Shown: positions 15,626 to 24,503 of the stretch, piece by piece
How the letters are laid out: every line of letters starts with the position of its first letter
How positions within the stretch are numbered: position 1 is the first letter of the stretch
Source: Pseudomonas oryzihabitans
GTDB taxonomy: Bacteria; Pseudomonadota; Gammaproteobacteria; Pseudomonadales; Pseudomonadaceae
Length of the DNA: 64,000 nucleotides
Direction of reading: 5' to 3'
Assembly: GCF_007665395.1 (NCBI RefSeq)
Contig: NZ_VDND01000008.1
Location: forward strand, 62,001-126,000
Position numbers and translations under genes: made by a program
Notes under the pieces: generated by a model
What the model was told of the DNA's origin: nothing
What the model saw: the letters and a program-made list of their open reading frames with translations, nothing else
Database searches by the model: none

Positions 15626-16738
15626 ATGCGCCATCTCACCCATCCGCTGGTCGCCCCCGTCCCGGGCACCGAACGCTGCATCCACAGCTTCCACTTCGGC
15701 CCCGCCGACAGCGGCCGCAAGGTCTATATCCAGGCCTCGCTGCACGCCGACGAATTGCCCGGCATGCTCACCGCCTGGCACCTCAAGCAGCGCCTCAAGG
15801 CGCTGGAAAGCGCCGGCGAGCTGCTGGCGGAAGTGGTACTGGTGCCGGTAGCCAACCCCATCGGCCAGGACCAGCAGGTCGCCGATGTCCACCTCGGTCG
15901 CTACGAGCTGGAGACCGGGCAGAATTTCAACCGGCGTTTCCGCGACATGACCACCCAGGTGGAAGCCGCCATCGCCGAGCGCCTCGGCGACGACCCGGCC
16001 GCCAACCAGGCGCTGGTGCGGGAAGCCTTCCGTACCGCCCTGGCGGCGGAAACCGCCAGCGGCCAGCTCGACAGTCAGCGGCTGACCCTGCAACGCCTGG
16101 CCTGCGATGCCGAGGTGGTGCTCGACCTGCACTGCGATTTCGACGCCGTCGCCCACCTCTACACCACGCCGGAGGCCTGGCCGCAGGTGGAGCCCCTGGC
16201 GCGCTATTTCGGTTCGGAGGCCAGCCTGCTCGCCACCGATTCGGGCGGCCAGTCCTTCGACGAGTGCTTCACCCTGCTCTGGTGGAACCTGAACCAGCGC
16301 TTCGGCGAGCGCCTGCCGATGGGCAGCCTGTCGGTCACCCTCGAATTGCGTGGCCAGCTGGACGTGCGCGACGAACTCGCCGGTCCGGATGCGGATGCCA
16401 TCATCCATTACCTGCGTCATCAGGGCTTCCTGAGCGGCACCGCCGCGCCCCTGCCGCCGCTGCGGCAACCGGCGACACCGCTGGCCGCGGTGGAGCCCGT
16501 GGCCACCCGCCAGGGTGGCGTGCTGGTGCTCAAGGCCCAGGTGGGCGAGCGCATCGAGGTCGGCCAGGTGCTGGCCCTGGTCATAGATCCCATCAGTGAC
16601 CAGGTGGAAGAGGTCCGCAGCGCGGTCGCCGGTATCCTCTATGCCCGCTCCAATCGCCGCATGGCCACGGCCGGCATGGTGGTCGCCCATGTGGCGGGCA
16701 CCGAGGCCTATCGCAGCGGCTACCTGCTCTCGCCGTGA
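15626..16738 (+). CDS. aotO: Succinylglutamate desuccinylase/aspartoacylase-family protein in the aot operon (AotO-like)
   Basis: The 370-residue protein is of the M14-related zinc deacylase family. Zinc-binding motifs HADELPG near residue 42 and VLDLHCD near residue 169 are intact, so it could be catalytic. Its last 80 residues look like a small beta domain (GGVLVLKAQVGERIEVGQVLALV) resembling a biotinyl/lipoyl hammerhead. It is placed between the permease and ATPase genes exactly as aotO in the known system. The substrate is unknown; hydrolysis of an N-acyl basic amino acid is a guess from context. Confidence 0.85.
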   Translation: MRHLTHPLVAPVPGTERCIHSFHFGPADSGRKVYIQASLHADELPGMLTAWHLKQRLKALESAGELLAEVVLVPVANPIGQDQQVADVHLGRYELETGQNFNRRFRDMTTQVEAAIAERLGDDPAANQALVREAFRTALAAETASGQLDSQRLTLQRLACDAEVVLDLHCDFDAVAHLYTTPEAWPQVEPLARYFGSEASLLATDSGGQSFDECFTLLWWNLNQRFGERLPMGSLSVTLELRGQLDVRDELAGPDADAIIHYLRHQGFLSGTAAPLPPLRQPATPLAAVEPVATRQGGVLVLKAQVGERIEVGQVLALVIDPISDQVEEVRSAVAGILYARSNRRMATAGMVVAHVAGTEAYRSGYLLSP

Positions 16739-16772
16739 TCCCTACCCCTTTTCAGCTGTGGAATCCCTATCC

Positions 16773-17537
16773 ATGTACAAACTGACCGTCGAAGGCCTGC
16801 ACAAGCGTTACGGCGACCATGAGGTGCTCAAGGGCGTGTCGCTCAAGGCCAAGACCGGCGACGTGGTCAGCCTGATCGGTGCCAGTGGCTCGGGCAAGAG
16901 TACCTTCCTGCGCTGCATCAACTTCCTCGAGCAACCCAACGCCGTGACCATGACCCTGGATGGCGAGACCATCCGCATGACGGAAGACCGCGGTGCGGTG
17001 CGGGTGGCCGATGCTGCCCAGCTGCAGAATCTGCGCACCCGCCTGGCCATGGTCTTCCAGCACTTCAACCTCTGGAGCCACCTGAGCGTGCTGGACAACA
17101 TCACCCTGGCGCCCCGCAAGGCGCTGGGCATCGGCAAGGCGGAGGCCGAGGAACGCGCGCGCAAATACCTGGAAAAGGTGGGCCTGGCGGCACGGGTCGC
17201 CGATCAGTACCCGGCGTTCCTGTCCGGCGGTCAGCAGCAACGGGTGGCCATCGCCCGTGCCCTGGCGATGGAGCCGGAAATCATGCTGTTCGACGAGCCG
17301 ACCTCGGCGCTCGATCCGGAACTGGTCGGCGAAGTGCTCAAGGTGATCCGCGCGCTGGCGGAAGAGGGTCGCACCATGTTCATGGTGACGCACGAAATGG
17401 CCTTCGCCCGTGAGGTGTCCTCCCAGGTGCTGTTCCTCCATCAGGGAGTGGTGGAGGAAGAAGGTCCGCCGAGCGAGGTACTGGCCAATCCGCGCAGTGA
17501 CCGCCTGCGGCAGTTCCTCAGCGGTAATCTCAAGTAA
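16773..17537 (+). CDS. aotP: Basic amino acid ABC transporter ATP-binding protein (AotP/HisP-like)
   Basis: The 254-residue ATPase has Walker A GASGSGKST near residue 36, signature LSGGQQQR, Walker B IMLFDEPTSALD and switch His MVTHEM. It contains the insert after Walker A (VTMTLDGETIRMTEDRG) seen in HisP-type proteins. The ATG at 16773 is chosen; the open frame upstream overlaps the preceding gene. It closes the operon. No argR gene follows, unlike the classical Pseudomonas arrangement. Confidence 0.93.
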   Translation: MYKLTVEGLHKRYGDHEVLKGVSLKAKTGDVVSLIGASGSGKSTFLRCINFLEQPNAVTMTLDGETIRMTEDRGAVRVADAAQLQNLRTRLAMVFQHFNLWSHLSVLDNITLAPRKALGIGKAEAEERARKYLEKVGLAARVADQYPAFLSGGQQQRVAIARALAMEPEIMLFDEPTSALDPELVGEVLKVIRALAEEGRTMFMVTHEMAFAREVSSQVLFLHQGVVEEEGPPSEVLANPRSDRLRQFLSGNLK

Positions 17538-17541
17538 GGGC

Positions 17542-17580
17542 ATGCCCCACCCGGGGCATCCCCGGCGCACCTGGGGGTGC
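17542..17580 (+). terminator. Tandem hairpins after aotP
   Basis: The stems ATGCCCC/GGGGCAT (17542-17548, 17553-17559) and GCACC/GGTGC (17567-17571, 17576-17580) directly follow the stop. They lack a T-run, so they are a weak or Rho-assisted transcription end. Confidence 0.45.
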
Positions 17581-17617
17581 AAGGCCGCTCAGGGGCGCCT
17601 GCCGTACCACCGGACGA

Positions 17618-17749
17618 TCAGCGACGCTGTTGTTCGCGGCGGCGCTGGGCCGCCAGCGCTTCGCGCTCGCGGCTGGGAATCGGGATCGCCTTCACCACAC
17701 CGAGTCGCGCGAGCAGGTCCAGCACCAGAGCTTGTATACGGTCGTTCAT
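17618..17749 (-). CDS. Small hypothetical basic protein (43 residues)
   Basis: A short ORF of 44 codons with a strong GAGGAG ribosome-binding site (17755-17760) spaced 5 bases from the ATG. The product starts MNDRIQALVLDLLARLGVVK, a plausible amphipathic helix, then has a Pro-containing turn and ends in a highly charged tail rich in Arg, Glu and Gln with a poly-Arg/Gln terminus. The codon choice is like that of neighbouring genes. No family is recognised. It lies alone between the aot operon and a divergent outer-membrane protein gene. Good initiation signal and codon use argue for expression, but the length makes this uncertain. Confidence 0.6.
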   Translation of the reverse strand: MNDRIQALVLDLLARLGVVKAIPIPSREREALAAQRRREQQRR

Positions 17750-18218
17750 GGAAACTCCTCGAGCCAGCGCTCAATCGGGGACAGCCACTGCGGGGCAGCG
17801 CCTGCTGCCCTCCCACACAATATTGAGTCTTGCGCAGCCGATTCAATCCATAGGGCTGCGGTTGTTCGTCGCAAGCGCCCCACCCTTTGTCAAAAAATAT
17901 GTCGCCGGACCCCGCAGCCGCACGGCCACGCCGCCGGCGCGCCCCAGGGGTTTCCCGCAGATTGTTATGGGAACCCATATCAAATATGCCGGTCTGGTCT
18001 TTTCTGGGGAGTTCAACCCGCGGACGGCGAACTGACGAATGGTGAAAAAAGCCGGCCTTCGTTGGTTATTATCCAGGGAAGATAACGGGTCAGCCGCGAT
18101 TTCCCCCCTCCAATAACAACGATGTCATCAGGGTGCTCGCACTCGGATGTTTCCCTGCTTGTTGTTATCCCCATCACATTTCTTTCAGTTGCGTGACCGG
18201 CACGGCGGGAGTGCTCCC
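17750..18218. other. Divergent regulatory region with inverted repeats
   Basis: This 469-base region has no convincing ORF and is locally richer in A+T than its surroundings. It holds the inverted repeat TTATC/GATAA (18069-18073, 18081-18085) and the 8-bp inverted repeat ATAACAAC/GTTGTTAT (18113-18120, 18161-18168, 40 bases apart). These could be operator sites or the base of a large stem in the leader of the downstream gene. Confidence 0.4.
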
Positions 18219-18944
18219 ATGACCAGATCCTTACCTCTACTCCTCATCCTGGGCGTGCTCGGCAGCCCGGCGATGGCGGCCAACTGGGGCATGCAGCGTG
18301 AGGTCGGGGATTTCGATCTGAAGATGGGCACCGCGCCCTCCCGCAGCATGGCGCAAGGCCTGGTCGCCCCTACCTCGGCGGGCATGGGCGGTGGCTTCGA
18401 TCTGACCCATGACAGCGGTCTCTACTTCGGCCAGTGGACGACCAACAATGCCTCGTCCGCCGACGCGGCGCTGCTGGAAATGGATACCTACGCCGGCTAC
18501 AAGCACAGGTTCGCCCCGGGCTACGGCTACGAACTGGGCGTGATCAACTACAGCAACCTGATCCAGAACGTCGAACCCAGCCGCGAGCTCTATTCCGGGA
18601 TGACGGTGTTCGGCAAGCGCCTGGGCGCCGCCTTCGCCAATGACCCGGGCCGGCACAACGCTTCGCTCTACGCCGACCTGGGCACCTTGCCGCTGGTGAA
18701 GACGGGCGTCTCGCTCAAATACACCAACTATGTGCTCGATACGCCGTCGACGCTGGATGGCGGCGGCATGGTGCGCAGCTTCAACGACTGGTCGGTGAAT
18801 CTCAGTCGCAAGTGGGTGAATACCCTGTTCAACCTCACCTACAGCGGCACCAGCCTGAGAGGCGCCGACTGCTCGGTGTATTCCGGGCACAACACCTATT
18901 GCGACAACGCCCTGATGCTCAAGGCGTCGCACCCCTTCTTCTAG
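18219..18944 (+). CDS. TorF-like putative outer-membrane protein
   Basis: The 241-residue protein has a 20-residue Sec signal peptide ending PAMA. The remainder is rich in alternating hydrophobic/polar beta-strand segments with Gly and aromatic residues (GLYFGQWTTNN, YGYELGVINYSN) and ends in a terminal Phe, as expected for a beta-barrel. These strand motifs resemble the TorF family of putative porins. The ATG at 18219 follows GGCGGGAG. Two cysteines near the C-terminus may form a disulfide. The transported substrate is unknown. Confidence 0.75.
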   Translation: MTRSLPLLLILGVLGSPAMAANWGMQREVGDFDLKMGTAPSRSMAQGLVAPTSAGMGGGFDLTHDSGLYFGQWTTNNASSADAALLEMDTYAGYKHRFAPGYGYELGVINYSNLIQNVEPSRELYSGMTVFGKRLGAAFANDPGRHNASLYADLGTLPLVKTGVSLKYTNYVLDTPSTLDGGGMVRSFNDWSVNLSRKWVNTLFNLTYSGTSLRGADCSVYSGHNTYCDNALMLKASHPFF

Positions 18945-18948
18945 TCCA

Positions 18949-21900
18949 CTAGGGACGTAGCAGGCTACGCCCAAGCCCCACCTGCGGGCGCTCGCGCCCC
19001 AGTTGCTGCAAGGCCTGCCGCGCCCGGGCCTGATCGGCGCCCGACAATTCGACCAACCAGTTGACCTTGGCCCCGACCCGGGCGGCGATGGGTACGCCGT
19101 CGCGATAGAGCAGGCGGTTGCCGGCCACCGCGGGCACCTTGGCGCCGGGCAGCAGGGTGCCGACCAGATTGAGCGGATCCAGCGCCGAGACGCAGACCCA
19201 GAGGTCGTCCGCCGGACGCTGGCGCCATTCCCGCAGCGGCGCGATGGCCGCGGGATCGGCGAATTGCTCGCCGGATAGCCCGGCAATGAAACGGCCGCCG
19301 CGAATCTCGCCCCGGGCCTCCAGGCGGTGGCAGGCGCGCAGCAGATCGCGCCATGGCGGCAGCACCGCGCTTTCCCGTTGCAGTAACTGCCAGCACAGGA
19401 CCCCGTAGCGGCGCAGCAGCACCCAGACCAGGCGCTCCAGCAGGGCATCCGGCAGGCGCTCGGCGGCCGGACTGTCAGCCGGACGCAAGGCAGCCCAGCG
19501 GCCCGCGTCGTCCATGCCGCCATAGAGCACCATCCGCCCGCGGCGCGCTCCGCTGCGGCTCCCGCGCTGGGCAGCCGGCATCAGCAGCGCGCGCAGGCCG
19601 GCGAAGCTGTCCGCATTCACCGCCCCGGCCCCCACCAGCTCGCCCAGCGCCGTCTCGAGCTCGCTGCGCAGCAGGCGCGCTTCCCCCAGCAGTTCATCGA
19701 AGAAGGACGCGCCACGCCGCGTCAGTACCTCCAGCACCCGCTGCGTCTTGGGCGAAAGGGATTCCGCCGGCGGTGGAACGGTGAGGCCGTTCCAGTCGGC
19801 CAGGTGCCGCCGGAGCAACAGCACGATCGGCGAGCTCTTGACCGGTCCGCCGCCGCTGCGGCCAGGGTGTGGCAAGCGCAGCCAGACCACGCGCCCCGCG
19901 CGACAGAGATCGTCGAGACCATTGAACAGGTAACCCGGCAGGCGACTGGGCAGGATCTCGCCCTCCCAGCCCGCTGCCGCTACCTCGAAGCCCTCCAGCA
20001 GCCCTATGACCTGCTCCAGGCCTTCCCCGCCTCGCGGGGTGGCCGCACCGGTCAGGTGGTGATGCTCCAGCAGGAACCTCAGGTAGTCGGCCAGCGCCAC
20101 GGGTTCGATGGCCTTGCGCAGCCGGCCCAGGGTATAGCGGTGGATCCGTGCCAGCAGATGGCGCTCGCACCATTCGAGCGCCTGGTCCGCCGCGGTGAAG
20201 CGCCCCTGGAGCACATAGCCTTCGCCTTGCAGCACCTGCAGCGCCGCGGTCAGCTGCGCCGCCGGCAGGCCGAGGCTCGCCGCCACCTCGGTCTGGGCCA
20301 CCGGCCCCAGGGCGGTGAGGCGCGCGCGCAACAACTCGACCAGGGCGGCCCCGGCATCCGCGGGCGCTGGAAAACCGGGCGGCGCGGTCAGTGCCGGCTC
20401 CGTGACGGCGTCGGGAAACAGCCGCTGGAACAGCGGCAGGCGCTCCGCGGCGAGCCACAGGGTCGCCTCGGGCAGCCGCAGGCGCCCCGCGCGCCCGCTC
20501 TTGGCCAGTTGCCGGGCCTGGGCCTGGTGGGCCACCAGTTCGGTATCGGTGAGAAAGCCGACGCCGAGCAGGGCTTCGTGCAGGTCATCGGCGGTCTCCA
20601 GCCGCGGCCAGGCTTCTTCCCGGACCAGGGCGATGGCGGCTGGATCCAGGGCGCCCAGTTCATCGGGATCGGCGCCACCGAAGCGCCGATTCTGCACCGC
20701 CAGGGTGCGCCGCTCCTCGACCGGAGCGTCGTCCAGGTAGGCATAGGGCTTGGCCGTGAGCACCTCGGCGGCCAGTGGCGACGGCCCCGGCAGGTCGCGG
20801 GTCAGCAGGGTCAGCCGCCCCTCGGTGATGCGCTCCAGCAGGGCCAGCCAGCCGCTGCTGTCGAGGGATTCGTGCAGGCAATCAGCGAGGGTCTGGCGCA
20901 CCAGGGGATGCTCCGGTACCTGGCGCTCGCCGACGAGATTCTCCAGGCAGGCCACCTGGTCGGGAAAGACCGTGGCCAGCAGGTCTTCGCTGCGCATGCG
21001 CTGCACCTGGGTGGCCACCTTGCGCCCGCCGCTGAAGCGCGGCAGGGCCAGGGCCGTGGTGGCGTTCCAGCGCCAGCGCACGGCGAACAGCGGGGCATCG
21101 AGCAGGGCCTGGATGAGCACCTGCTCCGCGGTGGCCGGATGGAGGTAGCGCCAGACCTCGTCGAGGACGAAGCTGTGGCTGGTGGCCAGCGACAGGATCA
21201 GGGCATTCTCGGTCGCGGCCGCCTGCAGCTCGACATTGAAGTGGCGGCAGAATCTCTTGCGCAGGGCCAGGCCCCAGGCGCGGTTGATGCGGCTGCCGAA
21301 GGGCGCGTGGATGATCAGCTGCATGCCGCCGGCCTGGTCGAAGAAGCGCTCCATGACCAGCGTCCGCTGGGTCGGCAAGGCGCCCAGGGCCAGGCGGGCC
21401 CGCCCGAGGTAGTCCACCAGCTGGCGCGCGGCGCCCTCCTCCAGCTCATAGGCGGTGCCGACCCGGGCGATGGCCGCCTCGGGGGCTTCGTCGGCCGCGG
21501 GCAACAGCGGCTCCAGTTCGGCCCGCAGCCGCGCCAGACCCGCCGACAGCTCGTCGCTGCGCCCTGGCGCCTCCCCATGCCAGAAGGGAATGTTCGGCGG
21601 CTGCCCCTTGGCATCCTCGACCCGCACCTTGCTGCCTTCGATCTTGACGATGCGGTAGGCGGTATTGCCCAGCTGGAAGACATCGCCCACCAGGCTTTCG
21701 AAGGCGAAATCCTCGTTGACGCTGCCGACGGTGTGGCCCTGGGGTTCGAGCAGCACGCTGAAGTCGCCACTCTCCGGGATGGTCCCACCGCTCATCACGG
21801 CGGTGGCCTTGCCGCCGCGACGACCGCGCAACAGGCCATTGACCGCGTCGCGGTGCACATAGGCCGCCCGAGGGCCGCGGCGGTCGCTGTAGCCCTGGCT

Positions 21901-23295
21901 GAGCATCTCGACCACCGAGCGGTAGTCCGCCTCGCTCAGCTCGGCATAGGGCTCGGCCTGGCGTAGCACCGCCAGGAGCCCTGACTCCGACCACTCCTGG
22001 CAGGCCACCTCGGCCACCAGTTGCTGCGCCAGTACATCCAGCGGCGCCGGGGGAATGTGCAGGGTGTCCAGCTCGCCCCGCCGCACGCAGTCGAGCAGCG
22101 CCACGCACTCCACCAGGTCATCGCGTGAGGTGGGAAACAGGCGGCCCTTGGGCAGACCGCCGACCTGGTGATTGGCGCGCCCGACCCGTTGCAGGAAGGC
22201 GGCGATGGAGCCGGGCGAGCCGATCTGGCAGACCAGGTCGACGTCGCCGATATCGATGCCCAGCTCCAGGGAGGCGGTGGCCAGCAGCAGACGCAGCTCA
22301 CCGCGCTTGAGCCGCTGTTCGGCGTCCAGGCGCTGTTCCTTGGCCAGGCTGCCGTGGTGGGCGGCGACCCGGTCGCTGCCGAGCCGATCCGAGAGCTGCC
22401 GCGCCAGGCGCTCGGCCAGGCGGCGGGTATTGACGAACACCAGGGTAGTGCGATGCGCCTCGGCCAGTTCGGCGAGGCGGTCGTGGACCAGCTCCCAGGC
22501 CTGGGTGGAAAGGATCGCCTCCAGCGGGATGGGCGGCACTTCCAGGGCCAGGTCGCGGGCGCGCTGGTGGCCGATGTCGACCACCGTACAGGGCCGCGGC
22601 CGCCCCTCGGCGTCGCGCCCGACCAGGAAGGCGGCGACCGCGGCCAGCGGTTTCTGGGTGGCAGACAGGCCGATGCGTTGCAGGGGTCGGCCGGTCAGGG
22701 CCTCCAGCCGCGCCAGGCTCAGGGTCAGGTGACTGCCGCGCTTGCCAGCGGCGATGGCGTGGATCTCGTCGACGATGACACCCCGCACCTCCGCCAGCAT
22801 CCGCCTGCCCGAGTCCGAGCCGAGCAGCACATAGAGCGATTCGGGCGTGGTGACCAGCAGGTGCGGTGGCCGCCGGCGCATGGCCGCCCGCTCCTTCTGC
22901 GGCGTGTCGCCGGTGCGCACCGCCGTGCGCAGCTGCAACGGCGGCAGGCCACGGGCTGTCAGGGCGGCGGTGATACCGGCCAGCGGTTCTTCGAGGTTGA
23001 GGCGGATGTCGTTGGACAGGGCCTTGAGGGGCGACACATAGAGCCAGAGGCAGGCCTCGGGCAGTCCGTCGTCGCGCAGCGCCTCCTGCACCAGGCCATC
23101 GAGAACGGCGAAGAAGGCCGTCAGGGTCTTGCCCGACCCGGTAGGTGCTGCCACCAGCACCGACGCGCCGGCCCGAATGGCCGGCCAGGCCTGGCACTGC
23201 GCCGCCGTCGGCGCGGGAAAACGCCCCGAGAACCAGCTCCGGGGCGCGTCGTGAAAATCCGCCAGGACAGCGGCTGCAGGCGAGTTCGAGGTCAT
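18949..23295 (-). CDS. lhr: Long-form Lhr ATP-dependent helicase
   Basis: The protein is about 1448 residues, close to E. coli Lhr (about 1540) and far longer than the roughly 800-residue ligase-associated helicases. Helicase motifs are APTGSGKT near residue 50, VDEIHAI (DEIH box), LSATQK, and motif VI RVGRANHQ. The core is followed by a winged-helix/Lhr-CTD region of about 900 residues. Lhr is a 3'-5' DNA and DNA-RNA helicase implicated in repair. The ATG at 23295 is preferred; an in-frame GTG lies at 23328. Although a repair ligase and exonuclease lie at 8-11 kb, this gene is not in that operon. It ends 4 bases from the convergent outer-membrane gene. Confidence 0.95.
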   Translation of the reverse strand: MTSNSPAAAVLADFHDAPRSWFSGRFPAPTAAQCQAWPAIRAGASVLVAAPTGSGKTLTAFFAVLDGLVQEALRDDGLPEACLWLYVSPLKALSNDIRLNLEEPLAGITAALTARGLPPLQLRTAVRTGDTPQKERAAMRRRPPHLLVTTPESLYVLLGSDSGRRMLAEVRGVIVDEIHAIAAGKRGSHLTLSLARLEALTGRPLQRIGLSATQKPLAAVAAFLVGRDAEGRPRPCTVVDIGHQRARDLALEVPPIPLEAILSTQAWELVHDRLAELAEAHRTTLVFVNTRRLAERLARQLSDRLGSDRVAAHHGSLAKEQRLDAEQRLKRGELRLLLATASLELGIDIGDVDLVCQIGSPGSIAAFLQRVGRANHQVGGLPKGRLFPTSRDDLVECVALLDCVRRGELDTLHIPPAPLDVLAQQLVAEVACQEWSESGLLAVLRQAEPYAELSEADYRSVVEMLSQGYSDRRGPRAAYVHRDAVNGLLRGRRGGKATAVMSGGTIPESGDFSVLLEPQGHTVGSVNEDFAFESLVGDVFQLGNTAYRIVKIEGSKVRVEDAKGQPPNIPFWHGEAPGRSDELSAGLARLRAELEPLLPAADEAPEAAIARVGTAYELEEGAARQLVDYLGRARLALGALPTQRTLVMERFFDQAGGMQLIIHAPFGSRINRAWGLALRKRFCRHFNVELQAAATENALILSLATSHSFVLDEVWRYLHPATAEQVLIQALLDAPLFAVRWRWNATTALALPRFSGGRKVATQVQRMRSEDLLATVFPDQVACLENLVGERQVPEHPLVRQTLADCLHESLDSSGWLALLERITEGRLTLLTRDLPGPSPLAAEVLTAKPYAYLDDAPVEERRTLAVQNRRFGGADPDELGALDPAAIALVREEAWPRLETADDLHEALLGVGFLTDTELVAHQAQARQLAKSGRAGRLRLPEATLWLAAERLPLFQRLFPDAVTEPALTAPPGFPAPADAGAALVELLRARLTALGPVAQTEVAASLGLPAAQLTAALQVLQGEGYVLQGRFTAADQALEWCERHLLARIHRYTLGRLRKAIEPVALADYLRFLLEHHHLTGAATPRGGEGLEQVIGLLEGFEVAAAGWEGEILPSRLPGYLFNGLDDLCRAGRVVWLRLPHPGRSGGGPVKSSPIVLLLRRHLADWNGLTVPPPAESLSPKTQRVLEVLTRRGASFFDELLGEARLLRSELETALGELVGAGAVNADSFAGLRALLMPAAQRGSRSGARRGRMVLYGGMDDAGRWAALRPADSPAAERLPDALLERLVWVLLRRYGVLCWQLLQRESAVLPPWRDLLRACHRLEARGEIRGGRFIAGLSGEQFADPAAIAPLREWRQRPADDLWVCVSALDPLNLVGTLLPGAKVPAVAGNRLLYRDGVPIAARVGAKVNWLVELSGADQARARQALQQLGRERPQVGLGRSLLRP

Positions 23296-23351
23296 GCGGC
23301 CAATATGGGAGCGGACCGCAGCGGTCACAACCCAGGCCGACCGATGGCGGA

Positions 23352-24296
23352 TCAGGCGATGCGATTGCGCAATTCGCCGCCCCCCAGCAGCGCGGCGATG
23401 TTGGCCAGCATCACCTGTTGCTGGGCGCTCTGGGCCGAGGCGGCATTGGCGGCCACATGGGGGCTGAGCACCAGGTTGGCCTGGCTGCGCAGCCGCTCGG
23501 GCACCTCGGGTTCCCGGGCGAAGACATCCAGGCCGGCGCCGGCGATCACGCCTTGCTCCAACGCATCGGCCAGGGCCTCTTCGTCGACCACGCTGCCGCG
23601 GGAGATGTTGACCAGGTGTCCCTCCTCGCCCAGCGCAGCGAGGACCTCGGCGCTCACCGCGCCGACGGTCTCGGCACTGGCCCGTACCGCCACCACCAGC
23701 ACATTGCTCCAGCGCGCCAGCTCCAGCAGACTGCCGTGGTAGACGTAGTCCAGGTCCGCGCGCGGCGAGCGGTTGAAGTAGCCGATCTCCATGTCGAAGG
23801 CCTCGCCCCGGCGGGCGATGCGCCGACCGATCTCACCGAGGCCATAGATACCCAGTCGCCGACCCGCCAGCCCTGGCACCTGGGGCTGGCGCTCGATGGC
23901 ATTGCCCTGCCAGGCACCACTGCGGACGAAGGCATCGCCCTGCAGCAGACGCCGGGCGCTAGCCAGGATCAGACCGAAGGCGAATTCGGCCACGGCCGTG
24001 GCATTGGCGTCTCCGGCGGTGGTCACCGCGATGCCCCGCTCGCGACAGGCCGTCAGATCCACGCCTTCGTAACCGGTGCCGTAGCAGGCCACCAGGCGCA
24101 GGGCCGGCAGGGCCTCCAGCAAGGCCGCCCGGGTGGGCAGGCCACCAATGGTCAGCAGGGCCACCGCTTCCTCGGCACCGGCGGGCAGGGTGGCGGGTTC
24201 GGCCGGGGAAAAGGGACCCAGTACCCGGTAGTGGGCCTCGAGCTGGGTCACCAGCGCCTGGGGTAATCGCGGAGCCATCAACAGCGTCGGTTTCAT
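23352..24296 (-). CDS. NAD(P)-dependent 2-hydroxyacid dehydrogenase (glyoxylate/hydroxypyruvate reductase-like)
   Basis: The 314-residue protein shows the D-2-hydroxyacid dehydrogenase fold with nucleotide-binding motif GLGEIGRRIARR near residue 150. The catalytic triad candidates are Arg in VVAVRASAETV, Glu in FAREPEVP and His in LSPHVAAN. Residue FNRSPR after the second strand suggests NADP preference. Substrates in the family include glyoxylate, hydroxypyruvate and hydroxyphenylpyruvate; I cannot choose between them. The ATG at 24296 is selected because upstream frame is shadowed by the divergent porin gene. It is divergent from that porin gene. Confidence 0.88.
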   Translation of the reverse strand: MKPTLLMAPRLPQALVTQLEAHYRVLGPFSPAEPATLPAGAEEAVALLTIGGLPTRAALLEALPALRLVACYGTGYEGVDLTACRERGIAVTTAGDANATAVAEFAFGLILASARRLLQGDAFVRSGAWQGNAIERQPQVPGLAGRRLGIYGLGEIGRRIARRGEAFDMEIGYFNRSPRADLDYVYHGSLLELARWSNVLVVAVRASAETVGAVSAEVLAALGEEGHLVNISRGSVVDEEALADALEQGVIAGAGLDVFAREPEVPERLRSQANLVLSPHVAANAASAQSAQQQVMLANIAALLGGGELRNRIA

Positions 24297-24503
24297 TTTG
24301 TAATACTTTCCCTGGCGAAAAACCCAAGCGTCGCCAGCAGGGGCCGTTGTCGTCAACCATTCTCTTGAGGCCGCCGGTTTCGCTCGGCTTCGTGACCGTC
24401 GAACGCACAGGCCAAGCCCTTGATGGGGCAGCAGTTTCGCGCAACTCGGCAGGGCCGCAGCGGGTCCGATCGGCGTTCGCCAATCGCACAGGGATTTTTC
24501 GGG

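Noticed and set aside
19804..21966. Long plus-strand ORF of about 720 codons inside lhr
   Set aside because: It is antisense to a clearly conserved helicase, has no recognisable motifs and is rich in Gln, Gly and Arg, as expected for a shadow frame in GC-rich DNA.
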